A DNA stretch of 7,446 bases from Flavobacteriaceae bacterium (lineage in GTDB: Bacteria; Bacteroidota; Bacteroidia; Flavobacteriales; Flavobacteriaceae), in assembly GCA_013214425.1 (NCBI GenBank), contig JABSPN010000144.1, forward strand, positions 1 through 7,446. The letters are read 5' to 3'. Numbering within the stretch: position 1 is the first letter of the stretch; the number at the start of each line of letters is the position of its first letter. Below the pieces are notes generated by a model that had not been told where the DNA came from, made no database searches, and saw only the letters and a list, made by a program, of their open reading frames with translations. Shown one piece after another: positions 1 to 6,831 of the stretch. The position numbers were made by a program, and so were the translations under genes.

Positions 1-122
1 ATAATTCCTGTGATTTTATCGCTACACAAGATTTAGGCAGAGTACGGGATAATGGTCACATAGAAATTATTGGCCGATTTGATCACAGTGATATTAGAGG
101 GTGTAATTTAATGGTGATGTAA
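1..122 (+). CDS. C-terminal fragment of an acyl-protein synthetase/acyltransferase-like (LuxE/PaaK-type adenylate-forming) protein, cut by the window edge
   Basis: An open frame runs in from the left edge (complete codons from position 3) and stops at TAA 120-122, giving 39 residues. The fragment contains a DLGRV stretch, then IEIIGRFDHSDIRGCN, then a hydrophobic Met-rich end. A Asp-Leu-Gly turn followed by a Gly-Arg-x-Asp segment is typical of the hinge and C-terminal lid of adenylate-forming enzymes (the 'GDLG...xGR.D' region). The SDIRGC ending recalls LuxE-like acyl-protein synthetases, which activate acyl groups as adenylates and pass them to a protein cysteine. The family call rests on this short tail and on memory of related flavobacterial proteins, so it is moderate at best. 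No start, active site or N-terminal domain can be seen. Its stop codon shares bases with the next start (TAATG), which suggests translational coupling. Confidence 0.5.
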   Translation, partial: NSCDFIATQDLGRVRDNGHIEIIGRFDHSDIRGCNLMVM

Positions 123-1159
123 TGAATGAGTCTAGCTATAATAAAAGTATTGGATGTCTGAGTATGATACTTACTCTTGTAGTTTCCTGTATTATCTATT
201 CTATCATAGACACCCTTATCAATATTCCATTTTATATCGGATTCATAGTCTCTTTTTTAATTGCCAATTTTCTGATGACCAAAATTGTCACTTACACCAC
301 TAAGAAAAAAAGTAACTGGAGATTTTTAAGAAACCTGATTCCAATACTTCTACTCATAGGAATCCTCGTTTTGAGAACTAGCAACGAAGCTTTGGAACAA
401 AAAAAATTCTTTGAACGAGAAGAACAACAAATCGCTTTTAAGGATTCTATCATAAAAGGAGAGAGTTTTGCTTTAGCTTCACATACCAGAAAGTGGGTGG
501 ATTATTTAGGTAACACCTACGAAGGAGAGCTCAATGTTAAAATGCAAGATTACTACACCTCGTCAAAATTTCACGAGCGTTTATTTATCCCTGATTCTGA
601 AACCAATTTCTGGGGAGCCTTATATTCAAAAATCTATCAAGAAGATGAAGACAAGCTTTCCCTTATCTATGAAGAGCTAGACAAACTCAGGGTCCAAAAC
701 CAATTAGACAAACGAACCTTTGCAGAAATGGTTGTGTCCTGTATTCAAGATATTCCTTATGCTTTTGTTTTTCAGGATGAATGTTTAGATTCTTCGATAT
801 ACGAACAGTCTATTCAAGACATTCTAAACCAATGTCCGGAATGTTGTATTGGCAATAAAAAATTCGGCATTCAAACACCGGTTGCCTTTATGACCAATCT
901 AAAAGGTGATTGTGACACCAGAACTGTTATCATATTCACCATACTCAATCATTTTGGTTATGATGTGGCAATATTAAATAGCACCTTTTATAGACATTCT
1001 ATATTAGGAATTAATATTCCAGCAAGAGGCTTACACAAAAGATATAATGGAAAAAAGTATTATTTGTGGGAAACTACCAACAAATACTTTAAGATAGGAG
1101 ACCTGTCTTCTCAGCTTAACAATCCACACTATTGGCACGTTGTGCTTGCAAATAAATAA
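122..1159 (+). CDS. Membrane-anchored transglutaminase-like (papain-fold) protein
   Basis: This 345-residue protein is of unknown substrate. The N-terminal part carries about three hydrophobic segments (roughly residues 11-32, 35-55 and 69-85) with a basic stretch at 59-70 between the second and third. A soluble domain follows. Its C-terminal third resembles a transglutaminase-like cysteine enzyme: GDCDTRT with the candidate nucleophile Cys264 at the start of a hydrophobic helix, His292 in YRHSILG, and YYLWETT placing Glu317 where these enzymes usually have Asp. The upstream segment around 203-214 (SCIQDIPYAFV) fits the helix that normally precedes the catalytic domain. Extra cysteines (207, 221, 238, 241, 242) sit just before the nucleophile. 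The start at 122 overlaps the preceding stop by one base, and no better start was seen. The product could be a peptidase, an amidase or an inactive binding domain. The fold call is fairly good, the activity unknown. Confidence 0.72.
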   Translation: MNESSYNKSIGCLSMILTLVVSCIIYSIIDTLINIPFYIGFIVSFLIANFLMTKIVTYTTKKKSNWRFLRNLIPILLLIGILVLRTSNEALEQKKFFEREEQQIAFKDSIIKGESFALASHTRKWVDYLGNTYEGELNVKMQDYYTSSKFHERLFIPDSETNFWGALYSKIYQEDEDKLSLIYEELDKLRVQNQLDKRTFAEMVVSCIQDIPYAFVFQDECLDSSIYEQSIQDILNQCPECCIGNKKFGIQTPVAFMTNLKGDCDTRTVIIFTILNHFGYDVAILNSTFYRHSILGINIPARGLHKRYNGKKYYLWETTNKYFKIGDLSSQLNNPHYWHVVLANK

Positions 1160-1163
1160 CATT

Positions 1164-1682
1164 ATGAATTCGACTTTATTTAATCTCGCAGTTATTCAAA
1201 TTATCATCTCAGTACTTATTGCAGTTTCGGTACTATTCATCTCGTTTAAGATTCTGAGAAAAATATTTTTTAATAATTCTATAGACCAAGAAAATCATTT
1301 GGCCTTTACCATATTCACTTCTGGTTTATTTGTTTCTATTGGTATGATCTTAAGTGAAATTATCCCTTCGATTTCGAATATCATCAGACTTTCTATTCAG
1401 GATGCTAATGAATTAACCTTCACTAGCATTATATTGTACTCCGGAATTTATCTGGTCGTAGGGTTCCTATTTGCAGTCATTATCAATCTAGCAACTTTCC
1501 TGTTGTTTACTGGAATGACCAGAGGCCTGAATGAATTCAATGAAATCAAAAACAATAATAGCGCTATCGCCATTCTTGTGGTGTCAACTATTATCTCTAT
1601 TACTTTAATCATAAAAGACAGCATCTCTTCTTTGATTGAATCTTTAATCCCTTATGAGCAAGTATCCAATTTCCTGTTATAA
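1164..1682 (+). CDS. Small integral membrane protein, DUF350/YjfL-like
   Basis: The preferred start is the ATG at 1164, four bases after the previous stop, giving 172 residues. An in-frame ATG at 1140 would add eight polar residues but would overlap the upstream gene by 20 bases. Hydrophobic segments lie near residues 8-31, 45-65, 88-118 and 132-154. The protein looks like an internal duplication: in each half a longer helix is followed by a polar, Asn-rich linker and a second helix that begins in an N-H/S-A-x-A-I pattern (NHLAFTIF near 44-51 and NNSAIAILV near 131-139). This two-repeat design is characteristic of DUF350 (YjfL) membrane proteins, which have no established biochemical activity. 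The position directly behind the transglutaminase-like gene suggests the two act together at the membrane, but that is inference. The family assignment was made by pattern and not by search. Confidence 0.65.
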   Translation: MNSTLFNLAVIQIIISVLIAVSVLFISFKILRKIFFNNSIDQENHLAFTIFTSGLFVSIGMILSEIIPSISNIIRLSIQDANELTFTSIILYSGIYLVVGFLFAVIINLATFLLFTGMTRGLNEFNEIKNNNSAIAILVVSTIISITLIIKDSISSLIESLIPYEQVSNFLL

Positions 1683-1804
1683 TATAAAAGTGTAGCATTT
1701 TAGGAAAAAAGTCTATTTCTCTATTTTGTAAGGAATTATATTTTACATCGACAGAATTGTAAATCATCCTTAGCTTGATAGGGAATCAAAACTAGCTCGT
1801 TGTA
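1683..1804. promoter_or_regulatory. Intergenic leader, likely promoter region of the Rieske/antiporter operon
   Basis: This 122-base AT-rich gap is the only sizeable non-coding stretch, and the gene groups on either side appear functionally unrelated, so a promoter for the downstream operon is expected here. The closest match to the Bacteroidota -7 element (TAnnTTTG) is TATTTTG at 1722-1728, one base short in its spacer, and I see no matching TTG box at the usual distance upstream. A weak imperfect hairpin lies at 1771-1794: TTGAT 1775-1779 pairs with ATCAA 1785-1789, flanked by TAG/CTA. It has no following U-run, so it is not a standard terminator. No Shine-Dalgarno sequence precedes the ATG at 1805. 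Confidence 0.3.
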
Positions 1805-3424
1805 ATGCAAAAACTACACCTTATTGAGGTGGCTAAATTAGCTGCTTTAGAACTAAAAAAACCAGCCTACGCCCTTGTTAAAAACACCGATCTTGTCATC
1901 GTAAAACACGAAAAGGGAATTTCTGTTTTATACGGACGATGCCACCACAGAGGCGCTCTATTATCTGATGGTTATATTGAAGGGAGAAACCTAATTTGTG
2001 GTGTTCATCATTGGGATTATCGATATGATACTGGTGTTAGCGAATACAATAATACTGAAAAACTTCATAAGTTTACTGAACACATCGAAAACAACACTGT
2101 TTATATAGATGAAAATGAAATCATTGCCTTTGAAGAAGCACATCCACAACCCTTTAAAAGAGACGATTATTTAGGCACTTATGCCGATACGCATCCTGAA
2201 GATACAGAGCCCTTTACACTCTACATAAAAGAACTTGCTCAGTACGGATTAAAGAGAATTGGACATCACGGGTTTTCAACCTCCATGGGTGTCGATAGAA
2301 ATTCACTCCCAAAATGGTCTGACATACAATTCTTACCTGCTCAATTAGCCAAAAGACCTTTGCTAGATCATGAAGCCGTTAGCACAAAAGTAGTCATCGG
2401 AAAAAAAGCTAAAAAGCCACTTACACTCTGCATGCCCATTTTTGTTTCTGATATGAGTTTTGGTGCCTTATCACGAGAGGCCAAAATTTCCCTAGCTATT
2501 GGAGCTGAAATAGCCGGAACAGGAATTTGTTCTGGTGAAGGTGGAATGTTGCCTCAAGAACAAGAAGCCAATTCAAAATATTTTTACGAATTAGCCTCGG
2601 CTAAATTTGGTTTTTCATGGGATAAGTTAGCACATATCCAAGCCTTTCATTTTAAAGGAGGGCAAGGAGCTAAAACTGGAACGGGTGGACATCTACCCGG
2701 AAATAAAGTGAGTAAAGAAATCGCTGAAGTAAGGGGTCTAAATGAAGGTGAAGCCGCTATTTCACCCGCTACATTCCCAGATTTTAAGGGTGTTAAAGAT
2801 TTTAAAAATTTCGCAGAAGAAGTGCGTCAACGTACCGGAGGTATTCCTATCGGATTCAAAATAGCAGCAAGCCAAATAGAGCGAGACATACAATTTGCTC
2901 TGGATGTTGGTGTTGACTATATTATTTTAGATGGCCGAGGTGGTGGTACAGGATCTGCTCCTTCTGTATTAAGAGATAATATTAATGTTCCTACGATACC
3001 TGCCTTAGCCAGAGCAAAAAAATATCTAGAAGAAAATGGTGCACAAGATGTGGACCTAATCATTACTGGTGGATTACGAGTAGCTGAAGATTTTGCAAAA
3101 GCCATGATGATGGGAGCAAAAGCCGTTGCTGTTTCTAATTCTGCACTTCAGGCTATTGGTTGTTTAGGGATGAGAGCCTGTGGAACAAATAATTGTCCTG
3201 TGGGAATCGCCACTCAAAAGGAATCGCTACGAGCAAGACTTAAAATTCACAGTTCTGCGAAACAATTGCATAACTATTTAGATGCAACCAATGAACTAAT
3301 TAAAGTCATCGCTAGATCATGTGGCCATGATAGTATTGATCAATTCAACTGGGATGATTTATCTACCTATAACTTCGATATTCACAAACTCACTGGTATT
3401 CCATACGCAGGAGTAAATCCATAA
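1805..3424 (+). CDS. Rieske [2Fe-2S] domain fused to a glutamate synthase-type FMN/[3Fe-4S] domain
   Basis: This 539-residue fusion is probably a cytoplasmic oxidoreductase, since no signal peptide or membrane segment is seen. Residues 1-110 form a Rieske ferredoxin-like domain with complete ligands: Cys46-x-His48, 16 residues, then Cys65-x2-His68. Residues about 145-500 match the FMN-binding synthase domain of glutamate synthase large subunits: MPIFVSDMSFGALS (210-223), a GAKTGTGGHLPG loop (288-299), FKIAAS (351-356), LDGRGGGTGSAPS (375-387) and ITGG (420-423). Cys453, Cys459 and Cys464 have the C-x5-C-x4-C spacing of the [3Fe-4S] site, followed by PVGIATQ. The N-terminal glutaminase domain of true GltB is absent, as is the usual C-terminal GXGXG domain, so ordinary glutamine-dependent glutamate synthesis is unlikely. 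Substrates could be 2-oxoglutarate/glutamate-like, but this is inferred. The start at 1805 is preceded by an in-frame TAG at 1793. The antiporter gene follows after four bases. Confidence 0.9.
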   Translation: MQKLHLIEVAKLAALELKKPAYALVKNTDLVIVKHEKGISVLYGRCHHRGALLSDGYIEGRNLICGVHHWDYRYDTGVSEYNNTEKLHKFTEHIENNTVYIDENEIIAFEEAHPQPFKRDDYLGTYADTHPEDTEPFTLYIKELAQYGLKRIGHHGFSTSMGVDRNSLPKWSDIQFLPAQLAKRPLLDHEAVSTKVVIGKKAKKPLTLCMPIFVSDMSFGALSREAKISLAIGAEIAGTGICSGEGGMLPQEQEANSKYFYELASAKFGFSWDKLAHIQAFHFKGGQGAKTGTGGHLPGNKVSKEIAEVRGLNEGEAAISPATFPDFKGVKDFKNFAEEVRQRTGGIPIGFKIAASQIERDIQFALDVGVDYIILDGRGGGTGSAPSVLRDNINVPTIPALARAKKYLEENGAQDVDLIITGGLRVAEDFAKAMMMGAKAVAVSNSALQAIGCLGMRACGTNNCPVGIATQKESLRARLKIHSSAKQLHNYLDATNELIKVIARSCGHDSIDQFNWDDLSTYNFDIHKLTGIPYAGVNP

Positions 3425-3428
3425 AAAA

Positions 3429-4673
3429 ATGTTTCAAATATTTACAGGAATTGTTGCCCTAGCTGCGATATTAAGTTTTATAAATAAGAAGTTTTTGAAA
3501 TTACCTGAAACAATTGGCGTAATGGTTTTGGCTATTCTGACCATATTCCTATTGGCGGGTATTTTATTGATTGACAAAAGTTCTTTTTTAAACATTTGTC
3601 AGATCGTTGAACAAATTAACTTTCGTGAACTATTATTTGACTTCCTACTAAGCTTTCTACTTTTTGCAGGATCCATTCATGTGAATTTACATAGTTTATT
3701 AAAAGAGAAAGAAACTGTAATTACCTATGCGTCTTTTGGTGTCATACTCTCCACTTTTATTATTGGTTCTGGGTTTTATTTTATCGCCAATGCGATTGGT
3801 TTAGAAGTGAATTATCTCTACAGCTTAATTTTTGGTGCTTTAATTTCTCCCACAGATCCTGTTGCGGTTTTGGCTTTATTAAAAAAAGCGAATGCTCCGG
3901 AAAAGATGGAAATCAAAATTGTTGGGGAATCGCTATTTAATGACGGTGTAGGTATTGTTGTTTTCCTTTCCCTACTTTCTATTGCTACAATGTCAACTGA
4001 CGGAGTTGAATTTACTCATATCGCTCAGGAATTTATCCGAGAAGCTGGAGGTGGGCTATTAATGGGTGTGATCCTCGGATTTATAGGTAGCAAACTTATA
4101 AAAGCCATGTCTCACGAACCAATTATTGCTGTTCATATTTCTTTAGCGATAGTAATGGGAGGCTATAGCCTTTCTGCTATGCTACACATTTCAGGAGCGC
4201 TGGCTATGGTCGTTGCTGGATTAATTATTGGTAACGGATTGCACAAAAACACACTTTCCGAGGCAACAAAAAATCATATCAATGTCTTTTGGAAAGTACT
4301 TGATGAGATCTTTAATGCCGTTCTTTTTGTCTTAATTGGAATTGAGATTTTAGCCTTAGACTTTCAAATGGATTACCTCATCATTGGAGCAGCTTCTATT
4401 ATAATAGTCTTATTATCAAGATATATCAGCATCTTTTCATCTAACTTTTTCCTGAAAAAAGAACAGCGACCCAAAGGGAATGAATTATTCATTCTCACCT
4501 GGGCAGGTCTACGTGGAGGTATTTCTATAGCCTTGGCCTTAACCTTACCAGAAAGTGAAACACGTAGCTTATTATTATTTGCGACCTATGTTGTTGTTGT
4601 TTTTTCAATCATTGCACAAGGTCTATCAATAGAAAAAATTATAACGAAACTATTAAAAAACAAACATGGCTAA
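3429..4673 (+). CDS. CPA1/NhaP-type sodium(cation):proton antiporter
   Basis: This 414-residue polytopic protein of the inner membrane should exchange protons for Na+ or another monovalent cation. The family's key motifs are present in order: SPTDPVAVL (140-148), the unwound-helix motif with Asp143; GESLFNDGVGIVVF (166-179), containing the Asn171-Asp172 pair typical of electroneutral CPA1 exchangers; and TWAGLRGGISIALAL (357-371), with Arg362 in the conserved late helix. About a dozen hydrophobic segments span nearly the whole length. The C-terminus ends shortly after the last helix, so it lacks the long cytoplasmic regulatory tail or RCK domain that many relatives have. The gene starts four bases after the Rieske-FMN gene in an A-rich leader and overlaps the next gene by eight bases (4666-4673), so its expression is tied to both Rieske fusions. 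Ion preference cannot be told from sequence. Confidence 0.92.
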   Translation: MFQIFTGIVALAAILSFINKKFLKLPETIGVMVLAILTIFLLAGILLIDKSSFLNICQIVEQINFRELLFDFLLSFLLFAGSIHVNLHSLLKEKETVITYASFGVILSTFIIGSGFYFIANAIGLEVNYLYSLIFGALISPTDPVAVLALLKKANAPEKMEIKIVGESLFNDGVGIVVFLSLLSIATMSTDGVEFTHIAQEFIREAGGGLLMGVILGFIGSKLIKAMSHEPIIAVHISLAIVMGGYSLSAMLHISGALAMVVAGLIIGNGLHKNTLSEATKNHINVFWKVLDEIFNAVLFVLIGIEILALDFQMDYLIIGAASIIIVLLSRYISIFSSNFFLKKEQRPKGNELFILTWAGLRGGISIALALTLPESETRSLLLFATYVVVVFSIIAQGLSIEKIITKLLKNKHG

Positions 4674-6624
4674 TTCTGAAAAAGAAATTATTTGGTATAA
4701 AGTATTAGACAATAAAAAAGACTTACCCGAAGGTAGAGTCAAAACTGTTACAGCGAAACACAAAGGTATTTGCTTAGCACATTTCGAAGGTAAATTTTCT
4801 GCCTTAGATAATAAATGCCCGCATCAAGGTGGACCTTTAGGTGAAGGCTCTATTGAAAACGGGATGCTTCGTTGTCCGTGGCACGGATGGGATTTTCATC
4901 CTTGTACAGGATTACCTCCAGGAGGCTATGATGATGGCATCGAAACCTTTGCCGTAAAAGAAGAGAATGAGGCTATTTATGTTGGTCTTGAAGAAGAAGT
5001 TCCTCATGAAACGACAGTTTCAGACATTATGGTTGAAACAATGGTTAACTGGGGAGTGACCAAGGTTTTTGGAATGGTTGGTCATTCCAACTTAGGCTTC
5101 GCCGATGCCATGAAACGACAAGAGCGAAAAGGAAATTTAAATTTCTACGGAATCAGGCATGAGGGTGCCGCTTCATTTGCTGCTTCTGCCTACGGAAAAC
5201 TAACGGGTAAACCTGCAGCCTGTTTTTCTATAGCAGGACCTGGTGCTACCAACTTGTATACTGGATTATGGGACGCAAAAGTAGATCGTGCTCCCTTATT
5301 AGCATTAACGGGGCAGGTAGCCACACAAGTTGTGGGAACGGGTAACTTTCAGGAAGTCGATTTGGTACAGGCTTTTAACACTGTAGCCGAGTTTAATCAT
5401 AGAGTTCAAAGTGATAGCCGACATGCAGAATTGATGTCATTAGCTATAAAACATGCTTTACTCAGAAGAGATGTTTCTCACCTTACTTTTCCTGATGAAA
5501 TTCAGGAGAGAAAAGCCAAACCTCATGCGAAAGCTAAAGGACCAAAAAATAGAATTACTGCTTTGGATATCGCTCCACCTAAAGAAGCTGCTGCTGAAGC
5601 TATCGATTTGATTAAAAAAGCGAGAAGACCTTTGATTATTATGGGGCATGGAGCTAAATTCAGTAAACAAGCTATTATTGCTTTTGCTGAAGAACTCAAC
5701 GCACCTGTTGTTACAACATTTAAAGGAAAAGGATTAATTGCCGATAGCCACCCCTTAGGATGTGGTGTACTGGGAAGAAGCGGAACACCCATTGCTTCCT
5801 GGTTTATGAACGAATCTGATTTGCTAATCGTCTTTGGTGCTTCCTTCTCGAATCATACTGGAATCACGCCGAAAAAACCGATCATTCAAATTGACTTTGA
5901 TCCCTTGGCCTTAAGTAAATTCCATCAAGTTGAAGTTGCTGTTTGGGGAGAGATTTCCAGAACTTTGGAACTCTTTAATCAGGAAATAAAAGTCGCTCAT
6001 AATAGTATTGATCACAGATCAGAAATTGAAGAGCGTTGGCAGATTTGGAAAGCTGAAAAGCAAAAACGAATTCATGAAACTTCTGCTGATGGATTAAGCT
6101 CTATCGTGGTTTTTGACGCGATGAATAGATTGGCTCCAAAAGATGCAGTAATGTGTGTAGATGTAGGGAACAACGCCTATTCATTCGGACGTTATTTTGA
6201 GCCAGAAAATCACGACTTTTTAATGTCTGGATACTTAGGCTCTATTGGTTTTGCTTTACCAGCTGCTATTGGTGCTTATGCCGCCGTTGGAGACAGCCGA
6301 CCAGTTGTTGCGGTTGCAGGTGACGGTGGTGTGTGTCAGTATTTAGCTGAAATCACCACGTTGGTTAAATACAAAATGCCTGTGAAACTGATTATTTTAA
6401 ACAACCATGAACTAGGGAAAATCTCTAAAGAGCAAAGAGCTGGAGAGTTTGATGTCTGGAAAACCTCGTTGACTAATCCTGATTTTGCTGAATTTGCTCG
6501 TTCATGTGGCGCCTGGGGAAAACAAATAAAAGACAGTGAAGCTTTAGATGAAGCCATGAAGGAATTGTTTGACCAAAAAGGTCCAGGTGTACTTGAAATC
6601 ATAACTGATGTAAACTTGATATAA
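4666..6624 (+). CDS. Rieske [2Fe-2S] domain fused to a thiamine-diphosphate enzyme (pyruvate oxidase/acetolactate synthase type)
   Basis: This 652-residue protein joins an N-terminal Rieske ferredoxin domain (about 8-110) to a full-length ThDP enzyme. The Rieske ligands are Cys51-x-His53, 16 residues, Cys70-x2-His73. The pyrimidine-binding domain starts near 115 and carries catalytic Glu166 in RHEGAAS, then SIAGPGATN (188-196) and ALTGQV (213-218). The central domain spans about 305-440. The cofactor motif of the C-terminal domain is complete: GDGG (552-555) to ILNN (577-580). It should bind ThDP and Mg2+ and act on a 2-oxo acid by decarboxylation, oxidation or carboligation. The attached one-electron carrier points to an oxidative reaction with electrons passed on through the Rieske cluster, but that is inference. 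FAD binding cannot be judged. The protein lacks a signal peptide or membrane segment. The start at 4666 overlaps the antiporter end, and the 67-residue membrane protein starts one base after the stop. Confidence 0.92.
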   Translation: MANSEKEIIWYKVLDNKKDLPEGRVKTVTAKHKGICLAHFEGKFSALDNKCPHQGGPLGEGSIENGMLRCPWHGWDFHPCTGLPPGGYDDGIETFAVKEENEAIYVGLEEEVPHETTVSDIMVETMVNWGVTKVFGMVGHSNLGFADAMKRQERKGNLNFYGIRHEGAASFAASAYGKLTGKPAACFSIAGPGATNLYTGLWDAKVDRAPLLALTGQVATQVVGTGNFQEVDLVQAFNTVAEFNHRVQSDSRHAELMSLAIKHALLRRDVSHLTFPDEIQERKAKPHAKAKGPKNRITALDIAPPKEAAAEAIDLIKKARRPLIIMGHGAKFSKQAIIAFAEELNAPVVTTFKGKGLIADSHPLGCGVLGRSGTPIASWFMNESDLLIVFGASFSNHTGITPKKPIIQIDFDPLALSKFHQVEVAVWGEISRTLELFNQEIKVAHNSIDHRSEIEERWQIWKAEKQKRIHETSADGLSSIVVFDAMNRLAPKDAVMCVDVGNNAYSFGRYFEPENHDFLMSGYLGSIGFALPAAIGAYAAVGDSRPVVAVAGDGGVCQYLAEITTLVKYKMPVKLIILNNHELGKISKEQRAGEFDVWKTSLTNPDFAEFARSCGAWGKQIKDSEALDEAMKELFDQKGPGVLEIITDVNLI

Positions 6625-6625
6625 G

Positions 6626-6829
6626 ATGCTTTTAGTCATTAAAATATTATTGATCTCAATGGTCATTTATTTTGGAATCGGTCTTCTGTTTTCTATTTAC
6701 TTCTTTCTAAAAGGAGCTGCTAAAATAGATCCTTTGATCAAAGATAGCAGCTGGAAAGTCCGACTCTTATTAATGCCTGGTGCAATGATTACATGGGTCT
6801 TTTTATTTGCTAAATTAATGAAACGATAA
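6626..6829 (+). CDS. Small two-helix membrane protein of unknown function
   Basis: This 67-residue protein starts one base after the previous stop and ends two bases before the next start, so it is clearly part of the operon. Hydrophobic segments near residues 3-28 and 44-63 flank a polar loop containing KIDPLIKDSSWKVR (33-46), followed by LLLMPGAMITW (47-57). The Pro-Gly kink inside the second segment, preceded by an Asp-Pro loop and Arg46, gives a distinctive pattern. I recall similar small proteins beside redox genes in other bacteria, but no function is known to me. It carries no cysteine or histidine and so is unlikely to bind a metal or heme by itself. A role as a subunit or assembly partner of the downstream membrane protein is possible. 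Both ends are set by the tight gene packing, which supports the gene being real. Confidence 0.75.
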   Translation: MLLVIKILLISMVIYFGIGLLFSIYFFLKGAAKIDPLIKDSSWKVRLLLMPGAMITWVFLFAKLMKR

Positions 6830-6831
6830 TT

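Noticed and set aside
1140..1163. Earlier in-frame ATG at 1140 for the DUF350-like gene
   Set aside because: It lies inside the upstream coding region, adds only eight polar residues before the first helix, and the ATG at 1164 gives the tight four-base spacing seen elsewhere in the window.
1722..1728. TATTTTG as a Bacteroidota -7 promoter box
   Set aside because: The spacer is one base short of TAnnTTTG and no TTG box sits about 20 bases upstream, so it is noted only within the intergenic entry and not called as a defined promoter.
1771..1794. Imperfect hairpin as a transcription terminator
   Set aside because: Only a five-base AT-rich stem plus three flanking pairs, with no U-run after it; too weak to call.
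2917..3105. Open frame on the minus strand inside the Rieske-FMN gene
   Set aside because: It is antisense to a highly conserved enzyme core (the LDGRGGGTGS region), and its translation shows no recognisable motif.
1805..3424. Annotation as the glutamate synthase large subunit (gltB)
   Set aside because: It has only the FMN/[3Fe-4S] core; the glutaminase domain with its N-terminal cysteine is missing and a Rieske domain takes its place.
5458..5792. Two overlapping minus-strand open frames within the Rieske-ThDP gene
   Set aside because: They overlap each other in different frames and lie opposite the central domain of a clear gene; low-complexity Ser/Phe-rich or Ala/Leu-rich translations look like codon-bias shadows.
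6336..6602. Minus-strand open frame opposite the ThDP C-terminal domain
   Set aside because: It lies antisense to the conserved cofactor motif and has no upstream signal or protein-like features.
4666..6624. Annotation as acetolactate synthase (ilvB/ilvG) or pyruvate oxidase (poxB)
   Set aside because: The ThDP motifs are shared by the whole superfamily; the Rieske fusion, the absence of a small regulatory subunit gene and no branched-chain genes nearby make a specific name unsafe.
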